Under the pieces are notes generated by a model that saw nothing but the letters and a program-made list of their open reading frames with translations, made no database searches and had not been told where the DNA came from. From Desulfobulbus sp. (GTDB lineage Bacteria; Desulfobacterota; Desulfobulbia; Desulfobulbales; Desulfobulbaceae), in contig NZ_JAVBXR010000028.1 in the NCBI RefSeq assembly GCF_030824455.1, positions 1 through 54,508 of the forward strand: a DNA stretch of 54,508 bases. The letters run 5' to 3'. Below, one piece after another: positions 48,189 to 54,508 of this stretch. The translations under genes were made by a program, and so were the position numbers. Positions within the stretch are counted from its first letter, which is position 1, and the number at the start of each line of letters is the position of its first letter.

Positions 48189-49013
48189 TTAGCTGAAAAT
48201 TTTCAATGGCAGGGCAGCCGGCGAAGCCTCGCCTCGATCCACCAGATACTGGAAGAAACGCTCTAGAGCCTTAATTTTGATCGGGGAAAGATCGTGCTCA
48301 ATGCCCATGAGATAACGGGAGCAGGTTTCGCAGTCCATGGGAATGCGGCGGGCCACCCGGTCGCAGATTTCGGCCATGCGTCGAGCGCCCTGTTCGCGGC
48401 AATCAACCAGCGTCTGCCCGATCGCCCTGGCCGTTTCGGCATGCTCGGCAAGAAAGGCCTCGCGGACTGTGCACACCGAGAAAACAAAGGGAAGTCCGGT
48501 GGATGCGTGCCAAATCTCACCTAAATCCAACTGCACCGGATACTGTTTGCGGGCGTTGAGCCGCAGGGCGTCGTCGCCAATCGCCAGTACGGCGCGCACT
48601 CCATCGGCTTTTCCCTGTTCGTCGCAGACGTCGCCCACCGTATACCGGGGCTGCACATGATAGAACTCTTCGAGGATGATTTTCACTAACCGAATCGAGG
48701 TGTCCGATTGGCCGGTCAGCATAACCAACTCGCCGTCCAGGGCCTCTGGCGGCACATGGGAAAAAAGGAAAACGCTGCCAACGGGCCCAGTGGCGCTGAT
48801 CGAAAGATCGGCCAAAATCTGATAGCTCTCGGGTTTCACCGCATAGGCGTAGGAAGAGACGAAACCCATGTCGATGCGGTTCTCAGCCAGCAAATTGTTC
48901 AGCTGGCTGGGTTGACCTTCGACGATTTCCCAGTCGGCCGGCAAGACGCGCTCTTTCCACACCTCGTAGATTGGAGCCATATTAATGTAGTTGACCATGC
49001 CGATGCGGGCCAT
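48189..49013 (-). CDS. mqnA: Chorismate dehydratase
   Basis: A 274-residue enzyme that converts chorismate to 3-enolpyruvyl-benzoate, the first step of the futalosine pathway. It has a periplasmic-binding-protein fold used as a cytosolic enzyme: GMVNYINMAPIYEVW at the N-terminus, IDMGFVSSYAYA near 48, GQSDTSIRLVKIILEEFY near 100 and LGEIWHASTGLPFVFSVCT near 165. GGAGA precedes the ATG. It follows the amidohydrolase gene by 16 bases. MqnD, which shares this fold but acts later, is shorter and differs in the N-terminal motif. Confidence 0.94.
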   Translation of the reverse strand: MARIGMVNYINMAPIYEVWKERVLPADWEIVEGQPSQLNNLLAENRIDMGFVSSYAYAVKPESYQILADLSISATGPVGSVFLFSHVPPEALDGELVMLTGQSDTSIRLVKIILEEFYHVQPRYTVGDVCDEQGKADGVRAVLAIGDDALRLNARKQYPVQLDLGEIWHASTGLPFVFSVCTVREAFLAEHAETARAIGQTLVDCREQGARRMAEICDRVARRIPMDCETCSRYLMGIEHDLSPIKIKALERFFQYLVDRGEASPAALPLKIFS

Positions 49014-49029
49014 AGCGTGTCTCCTCTGT

Positions 49030-50256
49030 TCAGTGTTCGGCGCGGGTGGGGTGGATGGCGGCGCCGGCGGAAATCAAATGGCCGTAAACCTGCGCGACAG
49101 TACGTGTTGCCGCAGGCAGTGGAACAATCAGCACATCGGCGTCCTTGCCCGGCTCCAGCGCGCCAAGACAATCTCCCAATCCCAGAGCCTCGGCGCCGCC
49201 CCAGGTGGCCATGGCAAAAATAGCGGCAGGGTCAATGTCCGGCTGATCTTCGGTCAGCAGTTGCATTTCCCGCCACAGGGAGAGTTGGGGGTTGCTGGCC
49301 AAGCTGTCTGTGCCTAGGGCCGGAAGGATGCGGTGTTCTAAATACTGGCGGACCGGGGCCGCGCCGACGCGCAAGAAACGGTTGCTGCCCGGACATAGGC
49401 AGACTTTGGCGCCCTCGCCGGCCGCAATCCTGATTTCCTCAGGAGAGACATGGACAGCGTGAACACAGAGCGTGGCGGCGTCGAGCACGCCCAAATCATA
49501 CAGGTAGTTAATTGAGCCGCCGCTGCCCCGGGGGACAAAGGCGCCGTCCCAGAAACCACGGGTGCGGACAAAATCAACCATCGCTCCCCTGCCCTCCCGG
49601 ATCAATTCGCCTTCGGCAGCTGATTCAGCGGTGTGAATGGGAAACATGTGCCCCAAGGAAGCGGCTCGCGCCTTCAACTGTTGCAACAAGCGGCCATGGG
49701 TGGAGTACGGGGCGTGGCCGGAGCAGAGAACGCTTTCAGGTTCCTGCTCCAGGCGATTGAGATTTTTATCGAGCGTGAACGCCGCCAGACCCAGATATTC
49801 CTTAAACGGGAACAAACGTCCTGGAAAGGCACCGGCCAGGTTGCGGCCCATGGGGGTGTTGCCGATGTCGGCCAGAGCGCTGACGCCGCTCGCATACTGT
49901 TGCGCCGCCACTCGCTCTGCCGCCCGTTGCACCTGATCTCCTGTCGCGCCCAGACTGTCGCGGAGTTGCAGCAATTGGCTGATCCAACCGGTGAAGCTCG
50001 TCTGCAGGGGGACGGCGGCAAGTGCGGCCAGATGCGACAACTCAAGATGGATGTGGGCATTGATCAGGGCCGGAGTCAGGGCGGCTGCGGAATGATGGAT
50101 GTGCTTGGCCAGAGGGAATTGCTGCTGCAACCGCGGCAGAACGTCAACCGCGACAATTCGCCCCTGGGCAACCGCCACGCCGCCGTCCGCAATCATCGGA
50201 CGGCTGACCGGAACGACCCAGGGCGCGCTGTGGATGCATATCAGCTCCGCAGACAT
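49030..50256 (-). CDS. Amidohydrolase, probable aminodeoxyfutalosine deaminase (MqnX type)
   Basis: A 408-residue metal-dependent amidohydrolase. The zinc motif is NAHIHLELSH (HxH), with further His in GHAPYSTH and IHTAES and the catalytic Asp in LGTDSLASN. Its position between mqnC and mqnA, with the family of aminodeoxyfutalosine deaminases (SsnA/TrzA-like) in mind, argues that it deaminates 6-amino-6-deoxyfutalosine to futalosine, the MqnX step. The start overlaps the mqnC stop by one base. The substrate is inferred from context; related enzymes act on guanine, cytosine or atrazine. Confidence 0.82.
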   Translation of the reverse strand: MSAELICIHSAPWVVPVSRPMIADGGVAVAQGRIVAVDVLPRLQQQFPLAKHIHHSAAALTPALINAHIHLELSHLAALAAVPLQTSFTGWISQLLQLRDSLGATGDQVQRAAERVAAQQYASGVSALADIGNTPMGRNLAGAFPGRLFPFKEYLGLAAFTLDKNLNRLEQEPESVLCSGHAPYSTHGRLLQQLKARAASLGHMFPIHTAESAAEGELIREGRGAMVDFVRTRGFWDGAFVPRGSGGSINYLYDLGVLDAATLCVHAVHVSPEEIRIAAGEGAKVCLCPGSNRFLRVGAAPVRQYLEHRILPALGTDSLASNPQLSLWREMQLLTEDQPDIDPAAIFAMATWGGAEALGLGDCLGALEPGKDADVLIVPLPAATRTVAQVYGHLISAGAAIHPTRAEH

Positions 50257-51314
50257 CAGACCGGGGTGTAGTCCATCAACCGCTGTTGCGGCTGAAATCC
50301 GGCGTCGCTGACCAGTCGTCTGATTTCTTGCTCCGAGAGCCGGAAATTGACGCCTGCGGCGGCCACCACGTTTTCTTCAATCATGGTGGAACCAAAGTCG
50401 TTGGCGCCGAAAAAAAGCGACAGTTGCGCAATTTTGGGCCCTTGAGTAACCCAAGAGGCCTGGATGTTGCGCACGTTGTCCAGGAAGAGACGACTGAGCG
50501 CCAGCATGCGCAGGTAGCTGATTGCGGTGGTTTTTTCAATGGTACGCGCTGCAGCCAGCGGCGTGTGATCGGGTTGGAACGGCCACGGGATGAAGGCGGT
50601 AAACCCGCCGGTTCGATCCTGGAGATCGCGCACCCGCTGCAAATGCTCCAGCCGTTCCTCCAGGGTCTCGATGTGGCCAAACATCATGGTGGCGGTGGTG
50701 CGCAGGCCCAGGCAATGGGCGCCCTCCATGATCGCAATCCACTGATCGGCGCTGCATTTTTTGGGCGCCGTTTCTTCCCGGACCCGGTCGCAGAGAATTT
50801 CCGCGCCGCCGCCGGGGATGGAATCAAGGCCGGCGGCAATCAATCGCTTGAGCACCTTGGTCACCGGCAAACCGGACAGTTGGGAAAAATGATGGATTTC
50901 TGGGGGTGAAAAACCGTGGATATGGATGCCGGTTGTTTTCATGAACCGAAGCATCTCTTCGTAAAACTCGAGAGGCTTGTCTGGGTGCAACCCGCCCTGC
51001 AGCAAAATTTGCGTGCCGCCGAGGGCCTGGGTTTCGCGAATTTTTTCAGCCAGTTCCTCTCGGGTCAGCACCTGGCCGGCAGGATCCTCCGGGGCTTTGA
51101 AAAAGGCGCAGAATTTACAGGCGGAGATGCAGATGTCGGTGTAGTTGATGTTGCGGTCAATAACGTAGGTCACCACCGGTTCCGGATGGAGCCGCTGGCG
51201 CACCGCACCGGCCAGAAAGCCCAACTGATGCAGACTTGCCTCGCGGGCCAGACGGAGAAAATCGCTGCCGTCAATCCGCTCCCCAGCCTCGATTTTTGCA
51301 ATGGTTCCGTGCAT
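50256..51314 (-). CDS. mqnC: Cyclic dehypoxanthinyl futalosine synthase
   Basis: A 352-residue radical SAM enzyme that cyclises dehypoxanthinyl futalosine. The cluster motif is Cys62-x3-Cys66-x2-Cys69 (CISACKFC) followed by AFFKAPEDP. LQGGLHPDKPLEFYEEML and DSIPGGGAEIL near 170 are typical of the MqnC/CofH family, and ATMMFGHIETLEERLEHL follows. It is separated from mqnE by nine bases and overlaps the next gene by one. It is distinguished from MqnE by the N-terminal sequence and the CISACKFC variant, and from CofH by operon context. Confidence 0.94.
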   Translation of the reverse strand: MHGTIAKIEAGERIDGSDFLRLAREASLHQLGFLAGAVRQRLHPEPVVTYVIDRNINYTDICISACKFCAFFKAPEDPAGQVLTREELAEKIRETQALGGTQILLQGGLHPDKPLEFYEEMLRFMKTTGIHIHGFSPPEIHHFSQLSGLPVTKVLKRLIAAGLDSIPGGGAEILCDRVREETAPKKCSADQWIAIMEGAHCLGLRTTATMMFGHIETLEERLEHLQRVRDLQDRTGGFTAFIPWPFQPDHTPLAAARTIEKTTAISYLRMLALSRLFLDNVRNIQASWVTQGPKIAQLSLFFGANDFGSTMIEENVVAAAGVNFRLSEQEIRRLVSDAGFQPQQRLMDYTPV

Positions 51315-51323
51315 AGCGTGCGC

Positions 51324-52418
51324 TCAGAAGGTGGCCAGGACGTTGTAGAGGGTGTCGCGCTGCACCGGTTGGCGGCCAGCCTCCTGGATTAGACGGATCA
51401 GGGTTTTATGGCCAAGCGCCTGTTCGGTTTCCGCGCCGGCCATGTGGGTGATCACCTCTTCCTTGACCGTGCCGTCCATGTCGTCGGCTCCAAAGGCCAG
51501 CGCCACCTGGGCCAGTTTGGGGCCAATCATCACCCAATAGGCCTTGATGTGCGGAAAATTGTCGAGCATTAGTCGGCTGACCGCAATATTTTTCAGATCA
51601 TTGATGCCGGTGGTGTTGGAGTGCTCCGCCATCTCAGTGTTTTTAGGATGAAACGCCAGAGGGATAAAGGCCAGGAAACCGCCGGTGGCGTCCTGAGTGC
51701 GACGCAGGGCGTCTAGATGCTCCAATCGTTCGTCCACGGTCTCGATGTGCCCGTAAAGCATGGTGGCGTTGGTGCGCAGCCCCAGTTTATGAGCAATTTT
51801 TGCCACTTCCAGCCAACCCTCGCCGGAGAGCTTCCGCTCACAGGTCAACTGGCGAATGCGCGGGCTGAACACCTCGGCTCCGCCGCCGGGCAGCGACCCC
51901 AGACCAGCGGCCATCAACTCGCGCAGAGTTTGCTCAACCGATTTGCCGGCCAGCTGGGCCAGGTGATGAATCTCCACACAGGTAAACGCCTGGATGTGGA
52001 CCTCGGGCCTCACTTCCTTAATGCCGCGCAACAGGTCAAGATAATAGGAAAACGGCAAATCAGGATGGATGCCGCCGACCATGTGAATCTCACTGATCGG
52101 TTCGTCGAGCCGTTGCCTGACCTTGTCCTTGACCTCGTCAACACTCATCTCATAGGCAAGCGCATGTCCTTTTTCCCGGCCAAAAGCGCAGAATTTGCAG
52201 AGATTGGTGCAAACGTTGGAATAGTTAATGTGCTGATTGTAGATGAAAAACGCCTGGTTGCCGTTCTTGCGTTCCCGGACAATGTCGGTAAGGGCGCCAA
52301 GGGCGAGAATATTGGGGTGCTGGTAGAGTTGCCGCCCATCTTCCAGGGAAAGGCGTTCATCGTTTCGAACCTTGGCTAGAATCCGGCCAAGACCGGCTTG
52401 CTCGATGTATGCATCCAT
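51324..52418 (-). CDS. mqnE: Aminofutalosine synthase
   Basis: A 364-residue radical SAM enzyme that joins 3-enolpyruvyl-benzoate to SAM to form aminofutalosine. The cluster motif is Cys70-x3-Cys74-x2-Cys77 (CTNLCKFC), and the surrounding FIYNQHINYSNVC, VGGIHPDLPFSYYLDLLRG and LGSLPGGGAEVFSPRIR segments match MqnE. The ATG at 52418 (with GGAAG upstream) is chosen over a TTG seven codons earlier. It is the first gene of an eight-gene minus-strand run ending in DUF3108. It is preceded by the sigma-factor gene's terminator, so it must have its own start nearby, which I could not locate. Confidence 0.94.
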   Translation of the reverse strand: MDAYIEQAGLGRILAKVRNDERLSLEDGRQLYQHPNILALGALTDIVRERKNGNQAFFIYNQHINYSNVCTNLCKFCAFGREKGHALAYEMSVDEVKDKVRQRLDEPISEIHMVGGIHPDLPFSYYLDLLRGIKEVRPEVHIQAFTCVEIHHLAQLAGKSVEQTLRELMAAGLGSLPGGGAEVFSPRIRQLTCERKLSGEGWLEVAKIAHKLGLRTNATMLYGHIETVDERLEHLDALRRTQDATGGFLAFIPLAFHPKNTEMAEHSNTTGINDLKNIAVSRLMLDNFPHIKAYWVMIGPKLAQVALAFGADDMDGTVKEEVITHMAGAETEQALGHKTLIRLIQEAGRQPVQRDTLYNVLATF

Positions 52419-52443
52419 ATTGCTTCCAGCATGCTCCAATGTG

Positions 52444-52474
52444 AAAAAAAGAAGCCCCTCTATGCAAGGGGCTT
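52444..52474 (-). terminator. Rho-independent terminator after the sigma-factor gene
   Basis: On the minus strand AAGCCCC (52474-52468) pairs with GGGGCTT (52458-52452) over seven bases with a nine-base loop, followed by CTTTTTTT (52451-52444). It lies 25 bases after the sigma gene stop and separates it from mqnE. Confidence 0.9.
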
Positions 52475-52499
52475 GAGTCCGTTTAATGAGCGAGATGTT

Positions 52500-53819
52500 T
52501 TAATCAAGGAAAAAACGAAGCTTTTCCCGGCGGCTTGAATGCCGCAACCGGTTGAGAGCTTTTTTCTCGATTTGGCGAATGCGTTCCCGCGATACGTTGA
52601 ACCGTTTGCCAATCTCTTCCAGCGTGTATTCCGCTTTTTCGCCAATGCCAAAGCGCAGCCGGATGATTTTTTCCTCGCGATCCGTCAAGGTCGACAACAC
52701 CTCAGTCACCCGATGGGCCAGTTCCCGGTTCTGGACTGCATCGTAGGGCGACTCCGACTCCTGATTTTCAAGAAAGTCGCCCAGTGTGGAATCGTCGTCC
52801 CCCACCGGAGTTTCCAGGGAAATCGGTTCGCGTGAAGCCTCCAGGATCGCCAGGATCTTGTCCATGGGCAGATCGGTCATCTTGGAAATTTCAACCGGGG
52901 TCGGTTCGCGCCCCAACTCCTTGAGCAGGGAGTAAAAGGCTTTGAAGAATTGGCTGCGCAACTCGAGAAAATGCACCGGCAGACGGATAGTCCGGGTTTT
53001 GTCGAGAATGGCCCTGGTGATGGCCTGCCGAATCCACCACGAAGCGTAGGTGGAGAATTTGTTGCCTTTTTTGTAGTCAAAACGGAAAACAGCCCGCATC
53101 AGGCCAAGGTTGCCTTCCTGGATCAGGTCGGCCAGCGTCAGCCCCTGGTGCATGTAGCGTTTGGCGATGGAGACCACAAGCCTGAGATTTGCCCGGATCA
53201 TGGAATCCTTGGCAAAATCAATGGAGCGATGGTAGGCTTCGATTTTGGTCGTCAACTCAAACAGCTCACGCTTTTCCGGGTAGTTGCGATGGGCAATGCT
53301 GGCGCAATGCCGCATGTAGTTGAGTTGCTGTTTTTTGGGCTTCAGGGTCGGGTCGCGACGTTGCCAAAGATCAATGCGATCAACTAGCATCTTGATTTCG
53401 GTGACCCCGGAGGTGTCCAGGCGGATCGCCTCAATAATGGCGTCAAATCCCTCGCGGATGGTCTTCGAATATTTGGCCTCTTCCTCGGGGGTCAGCAGAT
53501 CAAACTGTCCCATCTCCCTGAGGTAGGTGGTGGTGGTTTCCTCGGACTCATGCTCTTCGCTGTCCGGCAAACTGTCGGCAGAGCCGTCGTCCTCACCGTT
53601 TTTCTTGCCGGTCCATTCTTCGCCGGACAGAGTTTTTCTTTTTCCCGATTCTTCTTGGGTGACAATCTCAATATTATTTTCCCCAAGAAAATCAAAGAGT
53701 TCTTCAATTGCCCCCGGATCTTTCACCTGTTCGGGAAGCAATTCGTTGAGATGTTGAAATGTGATGCATCCCTCATCCTTTCCGGCCTCAAGAAGGTCAT
53801 TTTTTATACCAGCAAGCAC
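52500..53819 (-). CDS. rpoD: RNA polymerase sigma factor, sigma-70 primary type
   Basis: A 439-residue sigma factor. A region 1.1-like segment (about 1-55) and acidic linker lead to region 1.2 (ETTTTYLREMGQFDLLTPEEE, about 95-115), a short spacer, region 2 (RANLRLVVSIAKRY ... FDYKKGNKFSTYASWWIRQAI, about 208-270, with the -10 recognition helix), region 3 and region 4 (EIGKRFNVSRERIRQIEKKAL near 405-425, the -35 helix). The start is GTG with AAGGAG upstream. It is shorter than most RpoD because the non-conserved spacer between 1.2 and 2 is small, so it may be an RpoD paralogue. A strong terminator follows. Confidence 0.78.
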   Translation of the reverse strand: MLAGIKNDLLEAGKDEGCITFQHLNELLPEQVKDPGAIEELFDFLGENNIEIVTQEESGKRKTLSGEEWTGKKNGEDDGSADSLPDSEEHESEETTTTYLREMGQFDLLTPEEEAKYSKTIREGFDAIIEAIRLDTSGVTEIKMLVDRIDLWQRRDPTLKPKKQQLNYMRHCASIAHRNYPEKRELFELTTKIEAYHRSIDFAKDSMIRANLRLVVSIAKRYMHQGLTLADLIQEGNLGLMRAVFRFDYKKGNKFSTYASWWIRQAITRAILDKTRTIRLPVHFLELRSQFFKAFYSLLKELGREPTPVEISKMTDLPMDKILAILEASREPISLETPVGDDDSTLGDFLENQESESPYDAVQNRELAHRVTEVLSTLTDREEKIIRLRFGIGEKAEYTLEEIGKRFNVSRERIRQIEKKALNRLRHSSRREKLRFFLD

Positions 53820-54016
53820 CTGCCTTCTCCTTTATTCTGTGCATAAACGCACAAAGTGATTTTATGGGCAAAAGAATACTATAGTCTAATCTCTCAAAGG
53901 AAAAAAGCAATCAAAGAGTGTGATTCATGCGAAAAAAGCGTATATAAGGGTGAGATGGGTGGAAAATTGTTGCATGAAAGCGAGTAAGCATCGCGCCTCA
54001 GAGGGAGTTGATTACA

Positions 54017-54508
54017 ATGGACAATGCTACATCGGTAAACATTCTCCGGCAAAGATCAAGCGGAATTTTGCTTCCGGTTTTCTCCCTGCCAGGACCCTTT
54101 GGCATTGGCGACATCGGGCTCTCGGCACGCAATTTTATCGATTTTTTGCAAAAGAGTCGGCAGAGCAGTTGGCAGATTCTGCCCATCGGGCCAACCAGCC
54201 CGATGTTTGGCAACTCTCCCTACATGAGTTATTCCGCCTTTGCCGGCAATCCGTTGCTGATCAGCGTGGAAGATTTGGTCGAGCAGGGGTTCGTTGGCCA
54301 ACAGGACCTTGCCAACCTCGGTTTTTCCGAATACCAGATTGACTACCAGCGGGCAGCCGCATTTAAAAACAACCTGCTTCAAGCGGCTTGGCGACGTTTT
54401 GGGGCCACCCCCAACAACAGGGACTTGCTTGACGAGTTTGCCTGCGCTCACCCCTGGGTTGGAGAGTATGCGCTCTTTCTGGCCCTCAAGGAACACTATC
54501 AAGGCCGC
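54017..54508 (+). CDS. malQ: 4-alpha-glucanotransferase, partial (runs off window)
   Basis: The first 164 codons of a GH77 amylomaltase that transfers maltodextrin segments between glucans. The N-terminal SSGILLPVFSLPGPFGIGDI and the WQILPIGPTSPMFGNSPYMS segment are diagnostic, with the FAGNPLLISVEDLVEQG strand-helix following; the catalytic Asp and Glu lie beyond the window. GAGGGAG precedes the ATG. The gene is divergent from the sigma-factor gene across a 197-base AT-rich gap (53820-54016) in which TATAGT (minus strand, near 53880) is the only promoter-like hexamer noticed. Confidence 0.92.
   Translation, partial: MDNATSVNILRQRSSGILLPVFSLPGPFGIGDIGLSARNFIDFLQKSRQSSWQILPIGPTSPMFGNSPYMSYSAFAGNPLLISVEDLVEQGFVGQQDLANLGFSEYQIDYQRAAAFKNNLLQAAWRRFGATPNNRDLLDEFACAHPWVGEYALFLALKEHYQGR

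Noticed and set aside
1..54508. CRISPR arrays, tRNA and rRNA genes
   Set aside because: No regularly spaced repeats, no tRNA cloverleaf with a conserved T-loop, and no rRNA sequence were recognised on reading; a tRNA scan could still find one.

Overview
The window looks like chromosomal DNA of a GC-rich, Gram-negative, probably anaerobic or microaerophilic bacterium of the Desulfobacterota (Desulfobulbales-like). This is inferred from gene content only: menaquinone made by the futalosine route (mqnE, mqnC, an MqnX-type deaminase, mqnA, with ubiE, ubiX and ubiA homologues), isoleucine precursors from citramalate synthase, a DUF4911 protein directly before miaB, two diguanylate cyclases, and one lone superoxide dismutase. 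No rRNA, tRNA or CRISPR array was recognised.

Region by region. 1-2.4 kb is accessory DNA that is AT-richer than what follows: small minus-strand genes (an unknown protein, a truncated flavodoxin-fold quinone reductase, a hotdog thioesterase, a YefM/YoeB-type toxin-antitoxin pair) separated by attC-like sites and a fragment resembling the 3' end of a group II intron. It reads as an integron cassette cluster without a visible integrase. 2.4-5.4 kb holds a NodIJ-type ABC exporter with an acyl-CoA thioesterase. 5.5-11 kb holds a REP-like inverted-repeat doublet and a 1733-residue protein joining an exonuclease-like domain, a RecQ helicase and a UvrD/Rep helicase. 11-17.3 kb holds superoxide dismutase with a structured leader, an NMT1-PAS-GGDEF-hemerythrin sensor, a second GGDEF protein and a periplasmic binding protein. 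17.3-24.3 kb holds two divergent pairs of uncharacterised envelope proteins (DUF2339/DUF3999 and DUF2157/DUF4824) and a LysE-type exporter. 24.3-28.2 kb holds a flavoprotein, a small zinc ribbon, an unknown protein, rlmN and a radical SAM protein.

28.2-29.9 kb is a short AT-rich island bounded by a perfect 16-bp direct repeat. It sits exactly on the start of the radical SAM gene and carries a tyrosine-recombinase stub and a DUF4268 nuclease-like gene. 29.9-31.5 kb holds serC and trmL. 31.8-37.9 kb is a plus-strand run: lysC, cimA, a helix-hairpin-helix protein, miaA, recJ. 38-43.2 kb is a second plus-strand run: purB, DUF4911, a 13-codon ORF, miaB, a PHP hydrolase, a paralogue of the radical SAM protein, and an S4 protein. 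purC follows on the minus strand, then two tandem Hsp20 chaperones. 45.1-52.4 kb is a tightly packed minus-strand menaquinone operon ending in a DUF3108 protein. It is preceded by a sigma-70 factor with a clear terminator, and divergent from that a 4-alpha-glucanotransferase runs off the window.

The most unusual items are the exonuclease-RecQ-UvrD fusion, the target-site-duplicated island that replaced the start codon and leader of the radical SAM gene, the cassette cluster, a likely internal start inside lysC, and the ATGA-coupled 13-codon ORF in front of miaB.
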